Assembly (NCBI GenBank): GCA_002238965.1
Contig: MPNJ01000007.1
Coordinates: forward strand, 1-64,000
Source: Nitrospinae bacterium bin107
Lineage (GTDB): Bacteria > UBA8248
Length of the DNA stretch: 64,000 nucleotides
Direction of reading: 5' to 3'
The position numbers and the translations under genes are program-made. The notes beneath the pieces were generated by a model. That model was not told where the DNA came from and did not search any database. It saw only the letters and a program-made list of their open reading frames with translations. Every line of letters begins with the position of its first letter. Within the stretch, counting starts at the first letter, position 1. This document shows, in pieces, positions 43,361-51,691 of this stretch.

Positions 43361-44098
43361 ATGAATTTTATTATTACGTGGAAAGCTTTTTTAACAAAGA
43401 AGAATTCTAAAATGTTTGATGCGACCCTCAATAGTACAAACCCAGCAAAAGGATCGCGCTTCGAGTCCTTACTGCAGGGTTCTGACAAGGTATCGACAAA
43501 CGCACCCTGGGATACTATTTTATTTTCTGATGGCGACTTCGTTATAACACCTACGCTTGGTTCGTTGGTTCCTCTCTGGCTGTTATTAGTCCCGACCCGC
43601 CCATTCTTGAATTTCGTGCAGGTGTCCGAGGAATATGGGCAAAATCCGATTAGCCTGGTAACCCAAATCTTGTCGCAGCGGTTTGATTACCACGGGAAAT
43701 TTGTCTGGTTCGAGCACGGAGCCGCGACCACTGGTTCAGTCACTGGTTGCGGTGTCGACCAAGCCCACCTACATATTATCCTCGATCCCACTTTCACCTT
43801 TGAGTCGTTTCATATGGCAGTCATGTCCATGGCTAACTACACTTGGGAGTGTGTAGCACCGGAAGCCAGCTATGATAACCAAAACTGGAGGCAGGAGTAT
43901 TTGGCTTTTGGAAACAAAGAAGTCGCAGTCAGGACAAACTTGACGAATCCTCCTGTTTCACAGTTTTTCCGAAAGGCTATCTCTGGAGTTGTTGGGCGAG
44001 ATTCGGAATGGGATTATCGTAATTTTCCTAATGGCAAAATTGCTAAAGAGACCGTTTGCTTTATGACTGCTCGAATAAAAAATAGGGTTACTCCGTAA
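43361..44098 (+). CDS. HIT-like domain protein in a low-GC island
   Basis: 245 residues from the ATG at 43361; an ATG at 43412 (residue 18) has a better AAGAAG leader and may be the true start. The HIT fold is visible: DTILFSDGDFVITPTLGSLVPLWLLLVPTRP, FEHG (117-120) and GVDQAHLHIILDP, where H-x-H-x-H has become Q134-x-H136-x-H138. Middle and last His remain, so nucleotide hydrolase or transferase activity is possible. The base composition is AT-richer than its neighbours. One base separates its stop from the membrane-protein start, so they are a unit. Confidence 0.7.
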   Translation: MNFIITWKAFLTKKNSKMFDATLNSTNPAKGSRFESLLQGSDKVSTNAPWDTILFSDGDFVITPTLGSLVPLWLLLVPTRPFLNFVQVSEEYGQNPISLVTQILSQRFDYHGKFVWFEHGAATTGSVTGCGVDQAHLHIILDPTFTFESFHMAVMSMANYTWECVAPEASYDNQNWRQEYLAFGNKEVAVRTNLTNPPVSQFFRKAISGVVGRDSEWDYRNFPNGKIAKETVCFMTARIKNRVTP

Positions 44099-44099
44099 T

Positions 44100-44708
44100 A
44101 TGACGGACGAAGTCGAGGCAGAAAACGAGAGACCAGAAGCAAAGGGGGAAAGCGAATGTTCACCAGTCGAAACTGATGAGTATTCCGATAACCGCAAACG
44201 GTGGGACTGGAAGAGCAGGTATCCATCCGAGGCAAAGAAGAAGATACGTTTCGAAGCAAAAGCACTGCTAATCTCTCTGGTTTTAAGTCTCTTGGCAGCA
44301 GGACTCTTCTTGAGCCTAGGAAGAAATGTGCTAACAATTCCAAGCTCAAACGCTGAGGCCCCACCGATAATTCTAATCGATCCTAAGCTAGTAGCTATAT
44401 TCCTAGTTGGGTGTGTTGGGGGCGTTACACATTCGATCAAATGGCTGGTTCACTCTGTTGCTACCGGAAAATGGCATCTGGACCGCCGATATTGGCGCCT
44501 GCTCGTACCCTGGACAGGTGGCGTCTATGCATTGGTAGTGCTTGCCCTTATTGACACAGGGCTATTTCCCGGGACCGGAAGCAATTCGACCGATCACTCT
44601 ATGGTATCTCCGGCACTAGCATTTCTCGCTGGTTATTTCTCGGACGGTGTAAGTGGTCTTCTATCGAATGTAGCCAATGCCGTTTTCGGAACTCTTGAAA
44701 AAAAGTGA
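44100..44708 (+). CDS. Membrane protein with three to four helices, partner of the HIT-like gene
   Basis: 202 residues. A charged, acidic N-terminal cytosolic stretch of about 53 residues precedes helices near 55-74 (LLISLVLSLLAAGLFLSLG), 96-118, 132-152 (YWRLLVPWTGGVYALVVLAL) and an amphipathic segment 170-198 (PALAFLAGYFSDGVSGLLSN). The end resembles widespread small membrane modules found as effectors in defence loci, but I cannot name the family. Its gene starts one base after the HIT-like stop; same low-GC composition. Confidence 0.65.
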   Translation: MTDEVEAENERPEAKGESECSPVETDEYSDNRKRWDWKSRYPSEAKKKIRFEAKALLISLVLSLLAAGLFLSLGRNVLTIPSSNAEAPPIILIDPKLVAIFLVGCVGGVTHSIKWLVHSVATGKWHLDRRYWRLLVPWTGGVYALVVLALIDTGLFPGTGSNSTDHSMVSPALAFLAGYFSDGVSGLLSNVANAVFGTLEKK

Positions 44709-44828
44709 ACCGCCTCATCTGTTTCAGCTAACGAGAAAGAGACGGGGCGATCAACAACTCTTCCGATAGCACGTGGGGGCAGAATTTGTCCCTGGTTGCG
44801 AACAAAACGATGAATAACACATCATCCC

Positions 44829-46001
44829 TTACCTCCCATCATTCACCAACTCCCACTTGCCGTTTCGCACGCGCACCAGCACGAGGGAATCGGCGCCCAG
44901 GCCGTTGTGGTCGTTTTTGGAGAAGCCATAAGTTCCGTTCAGTCCCGTGAAATACCGCGCTCCCTCCACGCCTGCGGGGATTCTCGCCCGGTTCGCGCCC
45001 ACGCCCCGGGCGGACCACGCCAATATGCGCAGCGCGTCGACGGCGGCGGCGGCCGTCTCACCCGGCTCGCTTTTGTAGGTCTTCAGATACTCGTTCCGAA
45101 ACGCCGTGAGGTCCCTCTTGACGGGGTGCGATTCGGGTAGAAGATGGGCCGCCGTTAACCACGAGGCGGGGAACACCACGCCCTCGGCCGCTTTGTCCCC
45201 GCTTTTGGAGCCGAACATCCCCGGAGACGCATGCGAGAGATAGAGCGGCATATCGAGGTCGAGCGCCGCGCGGGCGCGCACCAAATCCACGCGCGACCCC
45301 CCGCGCGCCCAGTGCACGAAGCCCCCGACGCCGCGCCGGGAGGCGCGCTTCAGAAAGGGCAGGAAATTATGCTCGCCCGGCTTGAAGGATTCGTTCAGGA
45401 GGATGGACACCCCGAAATCAGGCGCGAGCGCGGTGATCTGCTCTCGCCCCTCCGTGCCGTAGCCCAGGGAGGAACCCAGCATCGCCGCGCGCTTGATTCC
45501 CCTGTCCTTCATGTGCCCAAGCATCAGCCGAACAGGCAGCGACGAGGGCCTTGCGGTGGAGAAAACCCACTGGCGAGCCGGAACGAGAATTTCCTCGGGC
45601 GCGGACAGGGTGAAAAGCGGCACCCGTTCTTCGTGCGCCGCTTTTGCGGCGGCGATGGAGGCGTAATGATCGACGGGCCCTATCACGGCGACGGATTTGT
45701 GCTTTCGAGCGAGTTCGCGAACTGCGGCGGCAGTCCCCTCGGAACTTCCCTTGGTGTCGAGAGTGAGGAGAAAAATGCGCCCGCCGGCGACGCCCCTGCG
45801 GTTGATTCGCGCCATTTCGAGCAACATCGCGCTCCTGGCTTCGCGCCCCTCTATCGCGCCCGGGCCTGAGAGATCAAGCGCCAAGCCGACGACGATTCTC
45901 TCGGCTGCGACCGTATCCACGGCCCATGCGCAGACGCAAAAAAAAGCCGCCAGGGCCGCCATGCACCTGATGCGCCATCCGTTTTTGTTCGCCACGCTCA
46001 T
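44829..46001 (-). CDS. Periplasmic type-1 (Leu/Ile/Val-like) ABC substrate-binding protein
   Basis: 390 residues with a signal peptide of about 33 residues (IRCMAALAAFFCVCAWAV). The type-I periplasmic binding protein fold is clear: IVVGLALDLSGPGAIEGREA, VAVIGPVDHYASIAAA, LFTLSAPEEILVP, FSTARPSS and the closing LNGTYGFSKNDHNGLGADSL. No permease or ATPase follows, so it is an orphan receptor for amino acids or small molecules. It is divergent from mutY. Confidence 0.9.
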   Translation of the reverse strand: MSVANKNGWRIRCMAALAAFFCVCAWAVDTVAAERIVVGLALDLSGPGAIEGREARSAMLLEMARINRRGVAGGRIFLLTLDTKGSSEGTAAAVRELARKHKSVAVIGPVDHYASIAAAKAAHEERVPLFTLSAPEEILVPARQWVFSTARPSSLPVRLMLGHMKDRGIKRAAMLGSSLGYGTEGREQITALAPDFGVSILLNESFKPGEHNFLPFLKRASRRGVGGFVHWARGGSRVDLVRARAALDLDMPLYLSHASPGMFGSKSGDKAAEGVVFPASWLTAAHLLPESHPVKRDLTAFRNEYLKTYKSEPGETAAAAVDALRILAWSARGVGANRARIPAGVEGARYFTGLNGTYGFSKNDHNGLGADSLVLVRVRNGKWELVNDGR

Positions 46002-46076
46002 GTTCTATCATTACCCCGAAACTTCGAGCGCCGTCATTGGAAACCCTAACACGCTTGATAACGGCTGGCCCGACGC

Positions 46077-47228
46077 ATGTCAAACAAAACGAAAAATAAC
46101 CCGGATAGCCTGCGGCTCACTCCCCCCGAGCGCAGAAGGTTCCGAAGGCGCATCCTGAGCTGGTACGAGCGGGAGAAAAGAGAACTCCCCTGGCGCGGGG
46201 AGCAAGACCCCTACCGGGTATGGGTGTCGGAGGCCATGCTCCAGCAGACCCGAGCGGGGACCGTTCGGCTACGCTATACCGCATTCATCGAGCGGTTTCC
46301 GACCCTGGCCGCCCTGGCCGACGCGCCCCTGGACGCCGTCCTGGCCGAATGGCAGGGCCTCGGCTATTACGGGCGAGCGAGAAACTTACACCGCGCCGCC
46401 CGGCAGGTGATGAATCAAGAAGGGAGTGCGATGCCTAAGACGCGCGATGCGTTGCTGGCCTTGCCGGGGGTCGGCCCCTACATGGCGGGGGCGGTCGCCA
46501 GCATCGCCTTCGGTGTGCGCTGCGCGGCCATTGACGGGAACGTCCTAAGAGTAATGAGCCGGATTCTCAACCTCTCGCTCCCCGTCGACACTCCGCCCGC
46601 CCAAAAAACCATCCACGAAGAAACACAAGCGCTGGTTCCTCGCGCAAGGCCCGGCGACTTCAACCAGGCGCTGATGGACCTGGGCGCTAGTATCTGCCTG
46701 CCCAGAAACCCCGATTGCGCGCAATGCCCCGTCCGGGTTCTGTGCGCGGGGCACCTGGCCGGGACCCAGAACGCCCTGCCGGTGAAAACCGCCAAAAAGC
46801 CGCCCGAGCCCTGTACCCTCTTTCAGTTCCGGGCGGAACGAAATGGACTGGTCCTTCTCACCCAAAGGGAGAAAACCGGCCTCTTCGGCGGCATGTGGGA
46901 GCTGCCCGGTTTTATGGTAGAGGGCCACAAAGAGAAGGCCGCCCCCCGCTGGTTGAGAGAACAGTGCGCGCTGCTCCTCGGTCCAGGCTGGCGGCCGGGA
47001 CGCGAACTCGCCAGAATCACCAGAACGCTCACCCACAGGAAAATTCTGTTCGTCGTGCATCTGGCGGAACACTTTATGAACGACGCGCCGCAAGCAGACC
47101 GCAACGGATTGCTGTGGGCGTCCGAGGAAGATTTCCGCTCACTGGCCGTCTCCACCGCCCAGCGGGCTGCGTGGAGCGCGGCCAAAAGCGCGCTTCATAA
47201 CATGGAAGGAACACAAGGCGAGCGATGA
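46077..47228 (+). CDS. mutY: A/G-specific adenine glycosylase
   Basis: 383 residues. Catalytic Glu52 (SEAMLQQT) and Asp153 (IDGNVLRV) with the helix-hairpin-helix (ALPGVGPYMAGAVAS), the [4Fe-4S] loop (CLPRNPDCAQCPVRVLC) and a C-terminal NUDIX-like 8-oxoG recognition domain (about 230-370) are all seen. It removes adenine opposite 8-oxoguanine. Its cluster depends on the isc operon 3 kb away. Confidence 0.95.
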   Translation: MSNKTKNNPDSLRLTPPERRRFRRRILSWYEREKRELPWRGEQDPYRVWVSEAMLQQTRAGTVRLRYTAFIERFPTLAALADAPLDAVLAEWQGLGYYGRARNLHRAARQVMNQEGSAMPKTRDALLALPGVGPYMAGAVASIAFGVRCAAIDGNVLRVMSRILNLSLPVDTPPAQKTIHEETQALVPRARPGDFNQALMDLGASICLPRNPDCAQCPVRVLCAGHLAGTQNALPVKTAKKPPEPCTLFQFRAERNGLVLLTQREKTGLFGGMWELPGFMVEGHKEKAAPRWLREQCALLLGPGWRPGRELARITRTLTHRKILFVVHLAEHFMNDAPQADRNGLLWASEEDFRSLAVSTAQRAAWSAAKSALHNMEGTQGER

Positions 47229-47275
47229 TGAGGCGCAGATGCGCCCCCTGGTCTTGTTGATCTGTCCCTTGAAAC

Positions 47276-48178
47276 CTACCTGCCGAAGTGATCTGCCAGA
47301 TAATTCTCGAGCGTTCTGGGCGTGAGGCCGAATGCTTCTTTCATGGGCGCCGGGTCGCACACGTTGTCCTCGCCCAGCATCGTTATCTGATCTTCGGTGA
47401 AGGGGGGCTTCATCGGGAGCAGGTTGAACAGCTTGGCCTGTAAGCGCGCGACGGGCGTGGGCAGGGGCACGAGCAGCCTCTTTTTGCCCATCGCCTTGAC
47501 CAGCATGGAGAGGATATCCCTTATCGGATATGCGGTGTCTCCACCCATATCGTAGGTTTGTCCGATGGTCTCCGGCATGTTCAGGGACTGCGCGAAACAA
47601 CGGCACACATCCTCCACCCAGATGGGCTGGAGCTTGCCCCTTCCTCCGCCGATGAGGGGAAGGGCGGGCGCCATGCGCGCGATGCCGGCGAAGGTGTTCA
47701 GGAATTCGTCGTTCTCACCGAATATGATGGAGGGCCTGAATATCGTCCAGTCCAGATCGCTTTCGCGCACGAACTGCTCGGCGGCGAATTTGGATTTATG
47801 GTAGCGGGCGACGGCGTTCTCCCGCGTGCCCAAAGCGCTCATGTGCACGAAACGCTTCACCCCCGCCTGTTCGGCGGCGGCCACCATTCGGCGCGTTCCC
47901 TCGGGATGAACCATCTCGAAACCGGGCGTTCCCTTCTCGATGATGATGCCCACGAGGTGCACCACGGCGTCTTGTTTCTTCATCAACTCGGCGAGTTGAT
48001 CGACCGAATACTCCGTGATGTCGCCGCGCACGGGAAAGGCCCCGCTCATCGTGGCGAGGCGCTGCCTCGCCGGTTCGGGGTCGCGCGAGAGCACCCTCGT
48101 CTCATGGCCCGCCAGCGACAGAAGCGAGAGAAGCGTGCCGCCGACATATCCTGTTCCGCCCGTCAGAAAAACCTTCAT
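47276..48178 (-). CDS. NAD(P)-binding SDR protein, NDUFA9-like
   Basis: 300 residues. The Rossmann start VFLTGGTGYVGGTLLSLL, then AVVHLVGIIIEKG, HMSALGTRENAVARYHKSKF and FRPSIIFGENDEFLNTF, place it among extended SDRs close to the complex-I NDUFA9 subunit family. Likely substrate: a nucleotide sugar, quinone or none. Its start overlaps the truD stop by four bases. Confidence 0.88.
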   Translation of the reverse strand: MKVFLTGGTGYVGGTLLSLLSLAGHETRVLSRDPEPARQRLATMSGAFPVRGDITEYSVDQLAELMKKQDAVVHLVGIIIEKGTPGFEMVHPEGTRRMVAAAEQAGVKRFVHMSALGTRENAVARYHKSKFAAEQFVRESDLDWTIFRPSIIFGENDEFLNTFAGIARMAPALPLIGGGRGKLQPIWVEDVCRCFAQSLNMPETIGQTYDMGGDTAYPIRDILSMLVKAMGKKRLLVPLPTPVARLQAKLFNLLPMKPPFTEDQITMLGEDNVCDPAPMKEAFGLTPRTLENYLADHFGR

Positions 48179-49458
48179 GATTCACTACCTCCCCGTTCAT
48201 CTCCGATGCGCGTGACGGCGCCCACCGGAGGTTCGTTCTTCGTCAACTCACGCAATACCTCGCTCGCATAGGACCCCGGCGGCAACATGAAGCCGAGGCG
48301 CAAACCCTCCTTGACCGGCCTCAGGCTCACCTCTTTCATTTGTATACGATACGGACGCCTGGAGCCATGAAGCTTCAGCCTCTCCAGCCCGTCGAGAATC
48401 CCCGGATCCCCGACGCCGAAGGAGTCTAGCACGCTTCGTTCGAGTTTTCCCGCCTCCCCGCGGGCTTCGATGAGTTTACGGCCAATCAGGGGTCCCGCCG
48501 GGCTCACGTTAAATCGCTCAAGCGCGAGCGCCTCCGCCTCGGGCGCACCCACCCTCCTGGTCTTGCCCGTTTCATGGTGAAAAATCACGTCGCCTGCCCA
48601 TATGCGATCGTGCGCGCGCGCTTCGAGTCTTCTTGCGATACACAGGTTGAACACGCATGCCTGAAACGCACCGCCATACAAGACCCGCTCCCTCAACGGA
48701 ATCGAGGCCACCGCCTGCCTGGGAGAAGCGCCTTGCTCCAAACGTGAGAGCGCTCGTCTTTCCGCCTCCCATGAGGGGGGATAGAGTTTCCTCGCCTCCT
48801 TGAAATCTTCCGCTTCATACTTACGGGCGGCTTCCAAGAGGCGGGCGTCGACATCATCCGGCGCGAGGGAAAATCGCGCGTGACCCAGGAGCGCATCGAG
48901 AACGCACCGCCAGTCTCCCCTCACGAGCGCAAACCCGACTTGCGCCGTATGGCCGTGAACCCCGAATCTCTGATCACCGAACGCATTGGGCAATCCCCTC
49001 GCGGTGAGGCAATCCAGAATCTTTCGCGCTTTTTTCTCGGAGTCGGGCGCGACGTCTCGAAGCAATATATCGAAGCGATTTCCCGCGAGCGCGCCCCGCC
49101 TTATACGGGTTCGAGACCTGGCCAACTCCAGAATCCGGATTCCCTCTTGCTCCAGCCTCGAGACGGTGTCGGGAATCTTCTGTGTTTTCGTCCTGAAGGA
49201 AAACCACTGCCGCGTCACCGCATTGGCGTCTTTCATGCCCGCATAACCCGCCTCCGCCTCGGGGACGTCCAGCAACCGACACAAGGCGCGCAGCGCCTCG
49301 ATGGTGGAGACGCCCCGCTTCTCCACCCACAAGTGAAGATGTTCCCCATCGCCGCTCGGAGGCGCGGGTGGAATCTCTTCCACGCGGAAATCTTCCGGCC
49401 ACGCGCGCGCGCGCCCGCCGATACCGGGCACGGAATCGGTGAGATAAACTCCCGCCAA
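48175..49458 (-). CDS. truD: tRNA pseudouridine-13 synthase TruD
   Basis: 427 residues from a TTG at 49458 with GGAGAG upstream. The catalytic Asp is in GYAGMKDANAVTRQWFS, and PNAFGDQRFGVHGHTAQVG is the second TruD motif. It modifies U13 in tRNAs. Longer than E. coli TruD (349) because the TRUD insertion domain is bigger. It is followed by the SDR gene. Confidence 0.93.
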   Translation of the reverse strand: MAGVYLTDSVPGIGGRARAWPEDFRVEEIPPAPPSGDGEHLHLWVEKRGVSTIEALRALCRLLDVPEAEAGYAGMKDANAVTRQWFSFRTKTQKIPDTVSRLEQEGIRILELARSRTRIRRGALAGNRFDILLRDVAPDSEKKARKILDCLTARGLPNAFGDQRFGVHGHTAQVGFALVRGDWRCVLDALLGHARFSLAPDDVDARLLEAARKYEAEDFKEARKLYPPSWEAERRALSRLEQGASPRQAVASIPLRERVLYGGAFQACVFNLCIARRLEARAHDRIWAGDVIFHHETGKTRRVGAPEAEALALERFNVSPAGPLIGRKLIEARGEAGKLERSVLDSFGVGDPGILDGLERLKLHGSRRPYRIQMKEVSLRPVKEGLRLGFMLPPGSYASEVLRELTKNEPPVGAVTRIGDERGGSES

Positions 49459-49619
49459 TTTTCTCTCTCCCGATATCAGATGAAACGCTATTCCATCGCC
49501 TCCTTGCTAAAATCCGCCGGTTCGGTTCACTCGGTACGCCCCTTGGGGCTATACTCACCATTCCTGCCGAGCGGATTCCACCGGCGTCATTTACGGTTCA
49601 CTTTCCATGAGGAACGAAC

Positions 49620-50138
49620 ATGTCCGGCATTTTCGACAAGACCTCTCTTTTTCTCGCGAGCATCGCGCTGCTCCTGGCGTTTCTGGCGTATCAGAAATCC
49701 GGCGAACTTCCCTGGGCACCTGCGGGCCGTGCGGGAAGCCTCATCGTGACCATTCTTCCCAAGCTCGTGATCGGCATGTTCATCGGTGCGCTTGTGGCCG
49801 AGGTGCTCCCAAAGGAAATCCTGCAGAACTGGCTTTCCGATCGCTCCGGCTGGCGCGGCATCTTCATCGGCTGGCTGGCGGGGTTCATGTTCCCCATGGG
49901 CGCGCCTTTCGTCCTCTACCCGCTCGTGGCCGGGCTGATGCAGGGAGGCGCGGGCTTCGGGCCGATGATAACAATGCTCACCTCGGCCGCCCTGATCGGT
50001 CCGGTGCGCGCGTTCGCGTATGAAATTCCCATTCTCGGAACGGAGTTCTTCACCTTCCGCGTCATCTCTGTATTCTGGATCCCGCCATTGGCGGGCATCG
50101 TCGCGCAAACACTCTGGCGCGCCCTGAAAAGCGGCTGA
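49620..50138 (+). CDS. Half-size permease-family membrane protein
   Basis: 172 residues, four to five helices. The patterns IVTILPKLVIGMFIGALVAE, SGWRGIFIGWLAGFMFPMGA and GFGPMITMLTSAALIGPVRA belong to the permease/DUF318 (ArsP-like) superfamily, but only one half of the usual length. It may dimerise. Substrate unknown. The ATG follows a CCATGAGGAACGAAC leader. Confidence 0.85.
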   Translation: MSGIFDKTSLFLASIALLLAFLAYQKSGELPWAPAGRAGSLIVTILPKLVIGMFIGALVAEVLPKEILQNWLSDRSGWRGIFIGWLAGFMFPMGAPFVLYPLVAGLMQGGAGFGPMITMLTSAALIGPVRAFAYEIPILGTEFFTFRVISVFWIPPLAGIVAQTLWRALKSG

Positions 50139-50162
50139 GCTGCGCAGTATCTGATTTGAAGG

Positions 50163-51068
50163 CTACGCGCTTCGCTTGGGAACCTCGATGGGCAAATCTT
50201 CCCTGTCGCCCCACTCCTTCCAGGAGCCGAGATAGTTTCTGATCCTCGGGTAGCCGAGCAGTCGGTAGACGAGATAGGCGTGCGCCGAGCGGTAACCGCC
50301 CTGGCAGAGCGGCACCATTTCCTTATCGGGCGTCAGGCCCCTTGGTTCGAGCAACCCCCGTAGTTCGGAAGCTGGCTTGAGCGAGCCATCCTCCGCGATG
50401 GCCTCGCTCCATTCCAAGTGGATTGAACCAGGAACCGCCCCGCCACGTGCGGCCCGGACGTTCTCGGCGAAATACTCGCCCACCGAGCGCGTATCGTGAA
50501 CCGCAACGTCCGAGTCGCTCAGATGGTTCAGTATGTAGTCCGCCGTGGCGATACGGCCTTCCTCGCAGGACTTCAAGCGGCTCGCGAACGAGGTTCTCAG
50601 GATGCGCCTGTGCCCCTCCACGCCGGCTTCGTAGGGACCTCCCGCCATCGGCCAGGCGTCGCGCGTTACGGGCAGCCCTTCGGCCTTCCAGGCGTCGATG
50701 CCGCCGTCCAGGATGTGGACATCTTCATGACCGAGATATTCCAGGAACCAGAACCCTCTCGCGGAGCGGAAACCCGAGTTTTCCTGGTAGAAGACCACCG
50801 TCTTGCCGTAATCGACCCCTCGTATCTCCATGAGATAGGCGAGCATCCAGGTGAAAGCGGCCAGCGCCTGCGGACGGGTGTCGTTGAGCGAAATTCCGTA
50901 GAGGTCCAGATGCGCGGCGCCCTCGATGTGTCCCGCGCAAAACTCGGGCGCTTGCCGCGTGTCGATGATGATAAGATCGTCGCCCTTGTGCTCACCGATA
51001 CGCTCTTTGAGTTGCGCGGGCGTGAGGGCGAGACCCGGATTCGCGTAGCCCTTTTGGTTCAACGGCAC
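50163..51068 (-). CDS. Sulfurtransferase with two rhodanese domains
   Basis: 301 residues. Domain one (about 15-130) ends with an inactive loop (FYQENSGFRSARGFWFLE, no Cys), and domain two (about 160-295) has the active loop MVPLCQGGYRSAHAYLVYR with the catalytic Cys. It moves sulfane sulfur from thiosulfate or mercaptopyruvate to a thiol or cyanide. It is 24 bp after permease stop, opposite strand. It precedes the small exported gene on the same strand's upstream side. Confidence 0.93.
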   Translation of the reverse strand: MPLNQKGYANPGLALTPAQLKERIGEHKGDDLIIIDTRQAPEFCAGHIEGAAHLDLYGISLNDTRPQALAAFTWMLAYLMEIRGVDYGKTVVFYQENSGFRSARGFWFLEYLGHEDVHILDGGIDAWKAEGLPVTRDAWPMAGGPYEAGVEGHRRILRTSFASRLKSCEEGRIATADYILNHLSDSDVAVHDTRSVGEYFAENVRAARGGAVPGSIHLEWSEAIAEDGSLKPASELRGLLEPRGLTPDKEMVPLCQGGYRSAHAYLVYRLLGYPRIRNYLGSWKEWGDREDLPIEVPKRSA

Positions 51069-51073
51069 GACCC

Positions 51074-51613
51074 TTACCGGAACTCGCGGGGGCTGAGCGG
51101 CTCAAGCCTGTCCGTGAGCTCCCTCGTCGTCGGCGAGGGCTGTAGCGGTCGCACGTACAATTTCGCCTTTCCCTCAGGGGTGACGAAGCGGTAGCTCAGC
51201 TTGGCTACCTGGTCGTAATTGTACCAGACATGCGTGTTGCGCTCCCCGCCGTAGGCCAGAATCAGATGAATCATCTCGACCGCTCCGCCGGGACCGGTGA
51301 TGATTTCGAGCCGGTCGATATCGTGGGAAAAGGTTTCGTCTTTTCCTGTCGCCAGAACGATGGTGACGATGAGGTCGACGGGACGCTGGGGCTGCGCCGG
51401 CGTAAGCGGCGCCTGCAGCGGCGTCGCGGGCGCGGGAGGCGCCAGAACAGGAGCCGCCTGGGGCTGGCCAGGAACGGCCCCCGGTGGAGCAGGCTGCGTT
51501 TCGGGAGGGGTCAGCGGCGGCGTCAAGCTCTGGGCCTGGGCGCTCAAAACAAGAAGGAACACCCCAAACACTGCGAGCAGTGACAATAAGAGCAATTTCT
51601 TTTTCGGGCGCAT
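51074..51613 (-). CDS. Exported Pro-rich protein of unknown function
   Basis: 179 residues. A signal peptide (about 1-27, cleavage after AQA) is followed by a Pro/Ala/Gln-rich linker (about 30-72) and a small domain (about 75-179) with VDLIVTIVLATGKDETFSHD and MIHLILAYGGERNTHVWYNY. Function not recognised. It is five bases upstream of the rhodanese gene, so the two are probably co-transcribed. Confidence 0.65.
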   Translation of the reverse strand: MRPKKKLLLLSLLAVFGVFLLVLSAQAQSLTPPLTPPETQPAPPGAVPGQPQAAPVLAPPAPATPLQAPLTPAQPQRPVDLIVTIVLATGKDETFSHDIDRLEIITGPGGAVEMIHLILAYGGERNTHVWYNYDQVAKLSYRFVTPEGKAKLYVRPLQPSPTTRELTDRLEPLSPREFR

Positions 51614-51691
51614 GATACTCTCCTTTTCGGGGGAGTCGTGATTTGTAAATTATTTTTATTTATGACGTATCTGAGATTATACCCACATATC

